64,000 nt of DNA from Luzula sylvatica (taxonomy: Eukaryota; Streptophyta; Magnoliopsida; Poales; Juncaceae). The DNA is taken from the NCBI GenBank assembly GCA_946800325.1, contig OX326960.1:15586393-15650392 (forward strand), given 5' to 3'. The position numbers were made by a program, and so were the translations under genes. The notes beneath the pieces were generated by a model. The model was given only the letters and a program-made list of their open reading frames with translations, had not been told where the DNA came from and made no database searches. Shown in pieces: positions 1 through 11,880 of this stretch; positions within the stretch are counted from its first letter, which is position 1, and the number at the start of each line of letters is the position of its first letter.

Positions 1-2
1 AT

Positions 3-842
3 GGTTTTCATCTTGCTCAAACTCAATATATGCAAACACTATTAACTAAATTTCACATGCAGGAGGCCAAACCATGCAACACACCCATGGCCACTGGTGA
101 TTCTCTTTCCAAGTTTGATGGTGATCCTTTCCCTGATCCTCAAGTGTATCGATCACTTATTGGTGGATTGCAATATGCCACTATCACACGCCCTGACATT
201 GCCTTTGCAGTAAACAAGGCGAGTCAATTTCTTCAAAGCCCCACAGAGAAGCATTTTTCTCTTGCCAAGCGAATTCTCAGATATCTGAAGGGTACCATGG
301 ATCATGGTCTTCTTCTCTCTCGCGCCTCCACTCTCAGCCTTCATGCCTACTCTGATGCAGACTGGGCGGGTTGTCCGGATGATCGCCGCTCCACAACTGG
401 TTTTTGTGTGTACCTTGGCAACAATCTGATCTCATGGTCGTCCAAGAAACAACAAACAGTGTCTCGCTCAAGCACGGAAGCGGAATACAAAGCTATGGCG
501 TCAGCAACAGCTGAACTTCTCTGGCTTCAATCTCTTCTTTCTGAGTTAGCCATTCCGCTTATCTCTCCTCCAACTCTCTGGTGCGACAACCTGGGTGCAA
601 CGTTTCTTGCCTCAAACCCGATCTTTCATGCCAGGACGAAACACATTGAGATAGATTATCACGTTGTGCGTGGACGTGTTCAATCCAAGCAACTTCAAGT
701 TCAATTCATTTGTTCCAAAGATCAGTTGGCTGATGGCTTAACCAAGGCTCTATCGACAACTCGTTTTGAATTTCTTCGTGGCAAGCTAGTCGTTTATCCA
801 ACGTCTAGCTTGAGGGGGGCTGTTAGAGAAACTGAGAGTTAA
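3..842 (+). CDS. Ty1/copia polyprotein, C-terminal part (reverse transcriptase end and RNase H), 5' truncated by the window edge
   Basis: The frame is open from base 3, with no start codon needed because the protein continues from outside the window. It carries the typical copia order: the end of reverse transcriptase (YRSLIGGLQYATITRPDIAF), then RNase H with the YSDADWAGC, SRSSTEAEYKA, WCDN and HARTKHIEIDYH blocks, and the closing KDQLADGLTKAL block. These cover the family's catalytic RNase H acidic residues. No frameshift or stop is visible in this part. The stop codon (840-842) lies 20 bases inside the LTR that follows. The element is oriented left to right and lacks its gag, integrase and 5' LTR here. 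Whether the complete element is intact cannot be judged from this window. Confidence 0.93.
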   Translation, partial: GFHLAQTQYMQTLLTKFHMQEAKPCNTPMATGDSLSKFDGDPFPDPQVYRSLIGGLQYATITRPDIAFAVNKASQFLQSPTEKHFSLAKRILRYLKGTMDHGLLLSRASTLSLHAYSDADWAGCPDDRRSTTGFCVYLGNNLISWSSKKQQTVSRSSTEAEYKAMASATAELLWLQSLLSELAIPLISPPTLWCDNLGATFLASNPIFHARTKHIEIDYHVVRGRVQSKQLQVQFICSKDQLADGLTKALSTTRFEFLRGKLVVYPTSSLRGAVRETES

Positions 843-1057
843 TCTCTTGCACTGACGGTGTAGATAGTCAGTATAAGAAGATAGCTTCTAACTAGCCGTT
901 AGTTAGGTTCACTTTGTAATTAACACAAACAGTGATGTGGATAAACATAAAACCACTGAATGTGGGTCCCACACTGGAGTTAGGTAGATATTGGATACTA
1001 TAAATATAGATCCAATCCCTTGTAATTAAACTACTTTTTCAGTAATACAAATTCACA
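821..1057 (+). mobile_element. 3' LTR of the copia element
   Basis: A polypurine tract (TTGAGGGGGGC, 810-820) is followed directly by TGTTAGAGAAAC, the usual TG start of an LTR. A TATA-like stretch (ACTATAAATATA) lies near 998-1008. The right end is placed at the CA of ATTCACA (about 1055-1057). It is uncertain by a few bases because the 5' LTR and the target duplication partner are outside the window. Confidence 0.75.
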
Positions 1058-1752
1058 TTTTTTACATACTTCAATTGTTATCAAATAGTCTATATGTAAA
1101 TACTAAATATTCATAACTATAATATTATATATCCAAATGTTTTATATTATGCTATATTTGTTTGTTGAACTGACATGAATATTAAAACCCATAGGACCCA
1201 CAAATGCTCCCTGTCAAATAGTCATTGCTACGATGTGAATTAGATTGGTAACGCATACAAACTTCATTTGCACATTTCATTCATGCAAACCTCCTTTAGT
1301 ACAACCATCCATATTTATTTAAGTACCATTTTAGTTTTTTTTTTTTCTTCCATATTGTTTGGCTTCTTTTGTTTCTTCTGAGACTTTGGCGCTATATTTT
1401 TTATTTTGGAGAGATTTTTTTAGTTATTGGAGGATACCATAGATGATAGAAATAAGCTTGAACTATACCATTTCTAGTTAATATTAAGTAGTTGGTAATT
1501 ATGTTTTTTTTGTTAATAAGCATGTTAATTAAACGTGTTAATTAAGATATAGAGGGTGTTGTTTTGAAATTTGGGGACAGAAGTAAAATTGCCCAGAAAC
1601 GTGTTAATTAGGATTAGTACTAATGACGAAAGTGTGTTCTTTATTGGCGATCCAATCAAGGAATTTGAACCGAAGCTAAACTGGGTGGCCAAGTCGACAT
1701 CAGAAAAATCTACAATCTTTAATATGTATAATAATAATAATAATGTTAAATA
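1058..1752. other. AT-rich intergenic stretch without a recognised gene
   Basis: I see no gene here. The segment near 1530-1600 resembles the right terminal region of TIR elements elsewhere in the window (words such as ATATAGAGGGTGTTG and TTTGGGGACA), suggesting a degraded MITE. Confidence 0.4.
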
Positions 1753-1950
1753 TGTTATAAATAAATACAAACAACAACAATAACAAAAAAAATTATATTC
1801 AAAATGGATCTATTAGTACAATGACCACTACCCTCTTTATATAATAGTGGATGTGATTAGGTCAAGACAAAATTACAATACAAAAAATTAATGCTATAAT
1901 AATTATCCTAATATAATTACAATGACATTCATATTATTATGTTTATAACA
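1753..1950 (-). mobile_element. LTR of an older, reversed copia-like element
   Basis: The 198-bp segment begins TGTTATAAATAAATAC and ends GTTTATAACA, so both termini read TGTTATAAA inward (TG...CA). On the minus strand it is preceded by a purine-rich tract (CGAGGAAGAG, plus 1951-1960) and contains a TATATAAAGAGGG promoter-like box near 1838-1850. Together with the RNase H relic at 4229-4396 on the same strand, this is the 3' LTR of a retroelement later split by the Mutator-like insertion at 2035-4198. Confidence 0.65.
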
Positions 1951-2408
1951 CTCTTCCTCGGATGTACATATTTCATACGCATATGAATCTACTTCAATAA
2001 AAACTTCGTCAGGAAAAACTATGTGGGATCAGTGCAATGTTGTAAAATACGGAAAACGATACGGAACGGTCGGGGACCGTAAAACGGGATTACCGTAAAA
2101 CGATGAAAAAACGGTGGAAAAACAATGAAAAAACGGTCACCGAAATCGATAATAATTTAATTAAAATTTATAGATGAAACCAAAAAAATATATAATAATT
2201 TAATTTTTTAATAGTAAAAAAAATAACATAAACAACATCCAACATAAAACATAACATCAAAACGAATGTCTAACATAAACGTAACATCAAAACGAATTTC
2301 CAACAAAGCGTAACATCAAAATATAAACTCAAATCCAAACATAAACTAAATAGTAAAATCATTAACATCATTCGGAACGACCGTAAATAAAAAAAATGAT
2401 AATTTTAT

Positions 2409-3987
2409 GGGGAATTCTTCAAAAACCCCCCAACTTTTTTGAAAATTCTGAAAAACCCCCTGTACTTTTAGAAAACCCCCTATCTTTTTTAGAATCCCTC
2501 AAAAACCCCCTATATTTTTTGCTTCTTCAAAAACCCCCTAAATTTTTTAGATTCTCTCAAAAACTCCCTATCTTTTTATTATGTTTTTTTTAAAATAGCC
2601 ATTATACCCTTTAGTTTTACTTTGTAAATTTCTATAATTTAATAAATAATGAATATATATTAAACTATTATAAAAAAAATTAAAAATAAATAATTCATGA
2701 TATTATAATATTATAATAAATAATATATAGTATTAAAATATTATAATAAATAATATATTGATATTAAAATTATATCATTTTCAACAATTATTATAATATT
2801 TTAATATCAATATATTATTTATTATAATAATTTAATATCTATGTATTATTTATTATAATATTTTAATATCAATAAATAATATATGATATTAAATTATTAT
2901 AACATTTTTATTGATATTTTAATATCAATAAAATTATAAAAAATAAATAATGCATGATATTATATTATTATAACATTTTTATTGATATTTTAATATCAAT
3001 AAAATTATAAAAAATAAATAATGCATGATATTAATATATTATAATAAATAATACATATATATATTAAATTATTATAATAAATAATATATTGATATTAAAA
3101 TATTATAATAATTGTTGAAAATGATATTTTAATATCAATATATTATTTATTGTAATATTTTAATACTATATATTATTTAGGGCTAGGTTCAATGGCCAAC
3201 ACTCTTGTTTGGCCAACTTGGCCAACAACGTTTATTTCTCAAATTATATAAACGAAAATTAAATTTTAACCGTATAGATGTAATATATATCATTTAGATA
3301 TGTTGTAGAACAAATTTTGTTTCGTTTGCATTTTTTTATCTAACAAAATCGATAAGCTATTTTCACAACCGTCTATTTCGGTATTTTTTTGGATTTCGAT
3401 GAAAGAAAAGTCGAAACATTGTAAAAATTAATCTAAAGTCTATCTATATAATTTAAATTAAATCCAATGAAAAAAATTCGAATTTTAAAATTGATTTCAT
3501 GATGAATCATGTCGTAAATATTGTCATCCGTCAATATCTTTACGTATCGTGATGGAGATGATAAAAATATTTATTTTTCATGAAATTAGATCTATAACAT
3601 TCTCAAGTGATGTATATCGCATCTATGCGGTTGAATTTTTATTTTCAAGTATATATTGTGAGAAATAAACGTTGTTGGCCGAGTTGGCCAAACAAGAGTG
3701 TTGGCCATTGAACCTAGCCCTATTATTTATTATAATATTATAATATCATGTATTATTTATTTTTAATTTTTTTTATAATAGTTTAATATATATTCATTAT
3801 TTATTAAATTATAGAAATTAAAAAAATAAAACTAAAGGGTATAATGGTTATTTTTTAAAAAACATAATAAAAAGATAGGGGGTGTTTGAGAGAATCTAAA
3901 AAAGTTAGGGGGTTTTTGATGAAGCAAAAAATATAGGGGGTTTTTCAGAATTTTCAGAAAAGTTGGGGGGTTTCTGAAGAATTCCCC
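2409..3987. mobile_element. TIR element nested in the MULE, 9-bp target duplication
   Basis: The termini are GGGGAATTCTTCAAAAACC on the left and its near inverse ending GAATTCCCC on the right. The inverted homology extends for several hundred bases, with repeated 'AAAACCCCC' pentads and then almost pure AT sequence. The flanks are the exact 9-bp repeat TAATTTTAT (2400-2408, 3988-3996). There is no coding capacity. A smaller element (3180-3720) sits near its centre. Confidence 0.75.
3180..3720. mobile_element. 541-bp MITE, copy 1
   Basis: The inverted terminal repeats are about 60 bp (GGGCTAGGTTCAATGGCCAA ... and its inverse) and include the TTGGCCAACAACG block. They are flanked by the 9-bp repeat TATTATTTA (3171-3179, 3721-3729), though the surrounding AT-rich sequence makes a chance match easier. 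There is no ORF. A second copy of the same length, in opposite orientation, lies at 61458-61998. Confidence 0.8.
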
Positions 3988-4228
3988 TAATTTTATTGGG
4001 CTGAAAACGGTAAATAATCAAAATTCCAATTTTTTTGTTGTGAGAAATGGCCGTTTTTCGAACCGTTAAACGTTTTTTCCCAAAAAAAAAACGGTCAAAC
4101 ACGGTAAAAAAATGTTTGACCTTTTTTCAAACCGTCATGTAAAAAACGAAACGTTTTTCCACCGTTTTTCACCGTTTTTCACCATTTTTTACAACAGTGG
4201 ATCAGTGTATACTAATTCTCCCCCTCAT

Positions 4229-4396
4229 TTATACAAATATCCTTGAATTGACGAATCCAATTTTATAGACAAACTTTTTGAAAATTACAGTTGACAATGA
4301 TTTGGTGAAAATATTTGCTATATTATCACATGATCGAATATGTTGAACATTTATCTCGTCATTCCTTTAAAATTTATTCGTCGAAAAGAATTTCGG
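4229..4396 (-). pseudogene. Copia RNase H C-terminal relic
   Basis: On the minus strand one frame reads PKFFSTN, a stop, then RNDEINVQHIRSCDNIA and NIFTKSLSTVIFKKF before a terminal stop. This matches the end of copia polyproteins (HIRSxDNxADLFTKxLPTxxFxKL). The internal stop shows it is dead. It lies on the same strand as, and upstream of, the LTR at 1753-1950, the two being separated by the MULE. More degraded sequence of the same element probably continues to about 4600. Confidence 0.7.
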
Positions 4397-4671
4397 AAAA
4401 GTGTGTTTTCTTCTATCTCGTTTGATAACCATTATTTATTTGAGTAATGCTTGTGGCATCATTTTCATATTGGTAGGGTTCTTCTACAAATGATCGATTA
4501 TACTCAATTGTGATACTTCTGGAACAACAAAATTTCTCCTCTTTAGGACGAAAAATAATCATACTTTATAACAAGGGATTGAAAATATTCTTCTAAATTC
4601 TTTCATTCCACGCAAATTCTTCCATTTTTATAAAATACATGCTTTGATGTATTTTGTTGCATGTTATTCGG

Positions 4672-4868
4672 ATCCGGATAGTATCCGGATCCGGATAGTA
4701 TCCGGATTCGGATAATATTTTGAATACGGAATCGAATCCGGATCCGGAAAAATGAATCCGAGTGGGATCCGGATCCGTTCGGATCCGGATAATTTTATTC
4801 GGATCTGGATATTTCGTCGGATCCGGTTCAGGTCGGTTCGGATAACATATACACCGTTTACATCCCTA
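4672..4868. mobile_element. Partial hAT-type MITE (right end with GGATCCGGATA subterminal repeats)
   Basis: The segment is packed with GGATCCGGATA-like repeats in both orientations and ends in ACCGTTTACATCCCTA. This is the inverse of the TAGGGATGTAAACGG terminus of the hAT-like element at 23080. No matching left terminus is seen, so this is a truncated copy. The two ORFs crossing it are products of the repeats. Confidence 0.6.
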
Positions 4869-5805
4869 GATGTTTCCCGTAGAATGACCGCACGTGTATT
4901 TGACCTCGCATTTCTTTTTATTGTTGCGATTGACACATGACGTGCTGTGATTCAATGCGGTGTTCCGAACTGTATTTTCTCTGAAATGCACCAAGTGCAT
5001 GTATATATATATGTATATATTCACAAAATGAATATAAAGATTACATTTGCAATATTTTGAGAATATTATGATTATCTTCCGAACTGTATTTTCTCGAAAT
5101 GCACTGGTAGCATGTATATATATTTATGTATATATTCACAACATGAATATTAAGATTATATTTGCAATATTTTGAGAATATTATGAGTATCTCGCCAAAT
5201 ATGTAACATGTTAATTGTTATGTACAATCACATGAAATTGTAATCCAAATAGTATATGAGATAATTTCATATATTACCGTACAAAATCAATTCTATTCCA
5301 AATTTTATTCGTGTCACTCTACCAAACAATATTCTAAAATGAAGAAATAAAATGGTATAAGTATAACTCACTAATTCTCAAAAAAATTATACGTATCTTA
5401 TCTAGCTCCCAAACGGGACCAATAAAAACTATATAAGTGACAAAACAAAATAAAATACAGTACGTCCTTAATAATATATAGGATATATCATGTATATTTG
5501 CGCATGCTCGATTTTCTGTATTATCTGCCAAAATATTTTAATACATAATTATCCTGTCACATTTCTCGAAGCCTCTCGACAGGCTGCCTTCCAATCAGAC
5601 ACATGTTCGATCGAAACCTAAAAACCTTTGCGCACTCACCACACATGTATTGCATCAAAAGCCGTACAAATGAAGCAAACATAAAGCAATGCAAAAAGTA
5701 ATTTTAATACGAAGAAAAAATGAATTACTAGGTGGCTGCAAGAACGGTAGTGTCTCTGGGTTGGCAAGAATGCAAAAATGAATTACTATGTGGCTATTAT
5801 TTACA
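4869..5805. repeat. AT-rich intergenic DNA with a two-copy tandem repeat
   Basis: Two copies of a unit of about 114 bp start with TTCCGAACTGTATTTTCTC at 4963 and 5077 and run to about 5192. The rest of the interval shows no gene. Confidence 0.6.
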
Positions 5806-6493
5806 CTAGGGAAATAGCCCGCGCTTCGCTGCGGGATATAGTATTTGATAAGAAATAATATAATAAGCAAAAGTAATAATTTTATATATTATTTGATATA
5901 TTATTTCGTTGCGGGATATATTATTTGATAAGAAAATAAACATATTTCTTGCGCTTCGCTGCGATTTTTCAAAATTTTTTATGATCATAAAATAATAATT
6001 TTATCTAAAACGTTACAAGTGCAAAACAAAAGTAATTTTCATAAATGTTAATTTTAAAAAAAAGGCTGATATTAAATAGTCTCACAAGTATTATGCAATA
6101 AATGCAAATTTTTTTCTTCCTAAAAAAATAAGCATAAATGTTAATTTAAAAGCAAAAGTAATATTCATAAATGTTATGATAAGCATAAAAAAAAATAATA
6201 CCAGCTCAGGCTAACAAAAAGTATTTTGTGTGAATAGTTTTTTATTAACACTAAAATTATAGTATACAAATTATATTTATTAATACGATGAAAAATTCAA
6301 ATATTTTATTTAGAACACAAGACATATGTTGAATAAAACAAAATTCAAAAAAAAAAAAGAAAAAAAAAATGATGAACAGTACCCGGGTGAACAGTACAAA
6401 ACAGTATCGGAGTGAACAGTACCAAACAGTGCCTGTGAACGATGACGTGGCCTCACCAGGTGCTTGGTATTCAAAATTTAAAGGGAGGAGAGA
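5806..6493 (-). mobile_element. Non-autonomous Helitron
   Basis: On the minus strand the element starts TCTCTCCTCCC after an A. It ends in a hairpin (CCCGCAGCGAAGCGCGGG, plus 5818-5835) about 10 bases before a terminal CTAG, followed by T. TC start, 3' hairpin, CTAG end and A/T insertion are the Helitron hallmarks. It contains several ACTGTTCA-type repeats (plus 6370-6440) also present in the copy at 17940-18773. There is no helicase ORF. Confidence 0.75.
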
Positions 6494-7640
6494 TTCCCTC
6501 GTAATCAGTGATGTGTTGGCAATAATTTAATTGACTCAATTTAATGCTAAATTCAAATTAATACATGGTAAATAATAAAATTATGCAAATTAATACATGA
6601 TGTTAATTAGGTGGCAAAATCGTATTAATTAGATGGTAAACGGCATTTATTATGTAGTAAATCAAATTATTAAAAAATATTTTGATTTATTTAGTTATTT
6701 ATTATATTTGATTTTACACATGACAAGTCATATTTATATTAATAAATTTTTGTTATTTTATTTTCAATCTTTTTCAAAAACAAAGTATTTTCATTTTTAA
6801 TTTGTTAACTTTTGCGAACTTATTATTTTTATTTTTAATGTTATATTTTTGTTTATTTTTAATGATATTTTTATTCATGTGTATCATTTTAACGCATGTT
6901 AAACGGTGTATTAATTCGGTCAAATAACTTTATTTCCAAATTTATAAATTTAAATTTGATTATTAATATTATAAATGGTGGTAAACATACTTGTTTAAAA
7001 TATTAAATAAATTAATGATGTGTGAAACGGTGGATCTTTTTAACCTTCTTTTCCTATATAGTATGGAAAAAATTAAATATTCATAATTTACCATCATCAT
7101 TAATGCAGACGTCAACACATCAATCAATCTAAGGAATTTTAAGGAGGACATGTATCACCACTCAAATATTATTAGTCAGGTCATTAATGTTTTTCGCACG
7201 ATATCGTCTTAGTATTCCTCAGCGTTTTTTTCAATTTCTTCCAATATTTTATTATTTCTCAAATATGCACACGTTGAAAGCCACCAAAAAAAAATTCAAA
7301 ATCTATGGCACCATCGTTGTACAAAATTAATTCTTAATCCTTGGATGTTGAAGTGATTTAACAATCAGCAAGTCACCAGGTTTATATCTGTAATCTGTGT
7401 AGATTTGCATTCATTTCTATGGTGTAAAGTGTAAACCTTGTCACGACACGACAAACCAGTGATGTAACGGAATGTTGTTTTTACAAATTGTGGTATTCTA
7501 CAAAGAATTTATTTAAATAATTACGTGACAAAAAACAAAAAATACAATCACTACGAAGTTTCAGGTTAAGATCAATCGAAATAGATTTGTATGCTCAACG
7601 GTTGAGATCAAACGAAATCAAATCGAATCGAATATATATA
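6494..7640. other. Intergenic, nothing recognised
   Basis: AT-rich sequence with no coding pattern or clear repeat. A short (TA)n run lies at about 7632-7648. It would contain the 3' flank of the kinase gene on the minus strand. Confidence 0.4.
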
Positions 7641-7704
7641 TATATATTTGTATAATTTATTAGACAAAACAACGAACACATACAATTTTATAAATTACAG
7701 AACG

Positions 7705-10700
7705 CTACGGATTCTCCGGAAAAACGGTTTGGATAAAATCCAAGAATCTTTGCGAGTAAAACTCAGGATCGACGGCCGAGATCGAAACAGAATCGAATTG
7801 CATGGACTTGTACGCATGCTCGATTTTCTTCGAAATATTGTAATCTTGCAAAATATCAATTATGCCCAAGTAAAGCACCACGTCGTACACTTTATGTACC
7901 GGTTGCGACTTATCTTCGCTCGGTATATGCTCCGCCCTTGCCGGCATGTTCACTCCTAATTGTATCTGCAACCTAAAAAAACAAAAAACAAAAATAATAA
8001 ATATAAATAAATGAAAATGGATATGATAAAGGTAAATAGGGTTTAGGGTTTATGACGAACCTTGCTGTACCGGGAAGGAGAAGATCGACTTCTTCAAAAC
8101 CCGCCGCGGAAGCTCTCAAACGACTTCCTCTGATATGTGGGCCCACCACCACGCTATTTTCTTCGCTTCCTCTTTGTACCAATACTAGTCCTTGTGGGTG
8201 ATTTAATGCATCGTCCTCTTGTGCATCTACCCAATAAATAAATAAAATTAAAAAATGAAATTATTTGAGGATAGAAATTAGTGTGTAGAACCTTCTTCAG
8301 AAAGGACGGCGAGTCGATCTCTTTGACGGTACGTCATTTGGGAGCGGAGATGTTGGGGTGCACGATAATGTACACCTAGCAATAAACTATAATCCATTAT
8401 TCTTTCCGTCTCAAGAAACTTACTATCCGTCTCTATTTGCCTACATTAAATTTTAAAAAAAAAAACATTATAAAAATATTTCGAGGAAAAATTAAGAGAG
8501 AGTATTTTGTACTTGAGCAAAGCTTCGCGCCAAGAAGGTTCGAGATAGAAATTATAATTCAAATCCAAGTCTTTGAGAGTGGTATTTTCGTCTATTTCGA
8601 TCTTATCGGTTGAACGGCCCAAAGAAGAGCCTTTCAAATCGAATCGTCGATGGATTCTGAGTTCCGTGCAAAACATGTTCCCCATTACTACGAACCGGAA
8701 CTGCCATGTCACCATAAAAAACGTTTACGAATATATATATATATATAAGATAAAAATTTAAAATAATTATTGCGAATTAATTACCTTTTGACCACTTGAT
8801 GGCTTGACTCTATGAAGGCCAAAAAACTTCGTTATGAGCGTATTTTCATACGTCTTGACATGATGATGGTAATTTGGTAACATACGCAACAACACCTACA
8901 TAAATAAAATAATTAATTAATTAAGTCGAATTCATTTATAACAATAATAATTTTATCTCGGTACCTGAACTTCAGATTTGCGAAGAGTTTTGATCATGAA
9001 TCGGTCGTCTTGAGAGAGGAAAAAAACGCTCCCACTTTTCCCCGGAGAAGAGAGCTCTCTCAATGCCGCGCTACCGCAAATCGATATCATATAATCCGCC
9101 GCGTCTATTTTAAACAACTCTCTCAAATTCCTAAAAAAAATAACAAAATATTCACACACACATATCAAATGGAAGGAAAAATTGAATTAAATTAAATTAA
9201 ATGAACCTGAAAACCATGGGGCAATAATCCTTCCATTTGAAATCTTCGGCGGCACGATGCGAAGGAGTTAAAGTGGACCCTTGTCGCGGGAAATTCATCC
9301 AAAAACTTGCTCGCGGACCAAAGTCTGACGAGCGGACGTCTCGCTTTTGTATCGGCGTTATTTTTCCAACCGTATACCTAAAAAAATATCATATGATATT
9401 TTCCTTTTTTAGAAGGGTAAATATGAAAATGAAAAAGTACCTAATGCCAAGTTGGAGACTAAGCATGAGATCATAACTCCTATGGCCTTTAATAATGGCT
9501 TCACCGGGTTTCTTAATATCTCGTACCATTCTTTTCTGACGCCTTTTCACCCTTCTAGAAGGTAACGAAAATTTCTCACTGACAACCACTTCGCTAATCA
9601 ATACGCCTTGCATATATTCCCTTTCCAAAATTGGCATATTCGATTCCTCCCCATAATTATTCTCATTATTATTATTATTCTCTTCTATAGGGTTCTCTTC
9701 CAAATTGTTTCCCATTATTTTCTCAATCGCAACCTCAAGACTCCACCGCCTCTCCAACGACATATTTTTCAATCTAGTCCCCGAAAGTTTCATATTCCCC
9801 ATATCGACCGAAGAAGAAGATTGCAAATTCCTTAATTCCAAACTATGTCTTTTAATTTCGGGCAACAAGCCTCTTCGTCTCAACACGTTTATATACATTT
9901 GTTCCGTGGCCGGTACGGTACAACCGCTAGGATAAAACACCCCTTTTCCGTCTTTCAAACCTCGAGTCCACGTACCGACATAACACCCCCCTTCGTTCCA
10001 CGTATAAACCCCGTACCCGTGCATCGTACCGTTCAACCAATTGCCTTCGTACGAGTCGCCGTTCGTCCACGTCAGCATACCTTTACCGTTCATCGTACCA
10101 GTTTTCATGTTACCGTCGTAAACGTTCCCGTTGGCCCACGTGTACTTCCCTTGACCCTCGATGGAGCCTTGCATCCACGAGCCATCGTATACGTCCCCGT
10201 TTGGGTAGGTTTGAAACCCTAATCCGTGTTTTGAGTTTAATTTGAATCGGCCTTTGTAGGTTAGATTATTCGGTACGGTGTACGTACCGGTACCGTGAAT
10301 GTACCCGCCCAAATATTCGCCCTCGTGTATTGACCCGTTTGGCCATATTGTTTTCCCTTTCCCATGCCTCATACCTCAAAAATCATTAATAATAATAATA
10401 ATAAATAAATAAATATAAGAGAAATATTGGAAAGTTTTGAATTACCTCGTCTCCATTCGCCATCATAGATGCATTGATCGGCCCAAACGTACTTTCCGGA
10501 ACCTTCCGGAACGTTGCCTAAAAGCATACCGGAATAAGTATCGCCGTTTTGGAGGATAATAGCTCCGACCCGAAACCCGTTAAGAGTGGTGCCGGTGGTG
10601 TCTTGATTGTTGTTGCAAGGTAGAGATACTCCCTGTAATAAGTCCCGTTGCGTGTGAAAACTTGTCTCATGGTGGGGACCAGTTTGGCCTGAACATGTGG

Positions 10701-10719
10701 CGATTTCTGATTCGTCCAT
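7705..10719 (-). CDS. PIP5K: Phosphatidylinositol-4-phosphate 5-kinase with N-terminal MORN repeats
   Basis: The predicted 808-residue enzyme phosphorylates PI4P to PI(4,5)P2 at the plasma membrane. Nine coding exons (minus strand): 10719-10446, 10374-9441, 9377-9207, 9130-8965, 8895-8785, 8700-8513, 8440-8292, 8226-8061, 7972-7705. All have GT-AG borders and sum to 2,427 nt. Residues about 55-250 hold seven or eight MORN units (GxYxGxxxxGxxxGxG), the mark of plant type B PIP5Ks. A charged linker with an Asn-rich run follows to about 395. The lipid kinase domain (about 397-808) shows GIRYTVGK, the ATP-binding [53 protein letters not shown] and GIIDILQDY. All expected motifs are present, so it looks functional. 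Length fits the family (about 750-820). I cannot assign the exact paralogue. Confidence 0.92.
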
Positions 10720-11770
10720 TCAATTGAGGATTCGGTTTGGCCAAATTGTAATGGTTCCCTTTTGGAGGATAGAAAAAAATAGTATATTAGATATGTATTT
10801 AGCTAATTTTAGTTTTTGGTTACCAAAAAGTAAGTGATTACAATGTTACTGTCATTTTTTTTTTTGATAGACTTGTGTTGAATTTTGGTACGGTCGAGTT
10901 ATTTTCGGTTTGTACCAATCCAGTACAGAGAGGAAGAATTTTTTAATTTTTGGGTTGATTTGTGAGTAGTTTGGATGGGGGTTTGTTGGCTTGATAAGAG
11001 TTTATTGAGGGTTTAATAAGAATATTTAGAGCCAAATTGGGGCATAGAATGGGCTTACGTGTTTGACAGTGAAACGACTGGAACACAATTAGGAAAAATC
11101 ATTATAGCAACAAAGACATAACACAGAACACAGCATGGAAAACGAAACTTTTCGAATTGAACTCTTAAAAAAGAGAGAGAATGAATCATAAAAAGCAAAA
11201 TTAGACACAAAAGTAACCAACTTTTTCCAAAAATGGAAATACATAGGACTTTTCTAAAGAAAATACGGAACAAAACCCAATCCAAAATGGAAAATTAGCA
11301 CATAGTATCATTTCTCTTGCTAGAAGAACAGTATCATGCACATAAACCATTTGTGAAAATTCCTCTTTCCAATTAAGAAACACTCGCACAATCTAAATCA
11401 ATCAAATCGAACAAATAAATCAAAATACCCCAATTAGAGTGGAGACTAATCCTTGACTTTTCTGATAAAAAAATTGTTGGTAGTTCTAGCAACTAGAAAT
11501 ACATACATGATACACCAAACCATCGCGTACCAAAAAGAGATTAAGCAAAGAATAAGTAGAACTTACGATTTGCTTGAGTGTGATCAACACATTAACTGAG
11601 AGGACGATTCAATTAACTGAAACGTTAATTTGAGAAAAGGCAAGTAGCAATTCCTTAGCGAGCTTGTAAGCAAGCTAGGGGGACAGAGAGAGAGAGATGG
11701 AGAGAGAGAGAGAGAGAGGAGTGGGTGTGTGTATTAGTGTGTGCTTTTTAAAGGGTTCGTTATTTTTCGT
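10720..11770 (-). promoter_or_regulatory. 5' leader, probable 5'UTR intron and promoter of the PIP5K gene
   Basis: On the minus strand a CT-rich leader (GA run, plus about 11686-11719) follows a TTTAAAAAG box. A strong donor AATC|GTAAGT lies at 11567/11566, suggesting a noncoding first exon of roughly 150 nt and a long 5'UTR intron ending shortly before the ATG at 10719. The acceptor is not clear. This is inference from splice-site words only. Confidence 0.35.
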
Positions 11771-11880
11771 GTTAGATTTCTTTCATTTCAGCTGCTTGCT
11801 TTAGGTACACCATAGAGGACCACAAGATGTCTTTGATGGTGATATTTTCTATCTTATGAAATAATGATTGGTGGTATTTA

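Larger units (their letters stand above)
2035..4198. mobile_element. Non-autonomous Mutator-like (MULE) element with 9-bp target duplication
   Basis: Both sides carry the exact 9-bp direct repeat GGATCAGTG (2026-2034 and 4199-4207), the length typical of Mutator superfamily insertions. The ends are inverted repeats: the left reads TGTTGTAAAATACGGAAAAC inward and the right reads TGTTGTAAAAAATGGTGAAA inward. Both continue into clusters of ACGGT/AAACGG words. There is no transposase ORF. Removing the 2,164-bp element and one repeat rejoins the reversed copia relic. The interior is a second insertion (2409-3987). Confidence 0.8.

Noticed and set aside
7648..7959. 103-codon plus-strand ORF
   Set aside because: It is antisense to the last exon of the PIP5K gene.
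8041..8050. Telomere-like GTTTAGGGTTTA word
   Set aside because: It is a single occurrence inside a kinase intron, not an array.
9845..10222. 125-codon plus-strand ORF
   Set aside because: It is antisense to the MORN-repeat exon.
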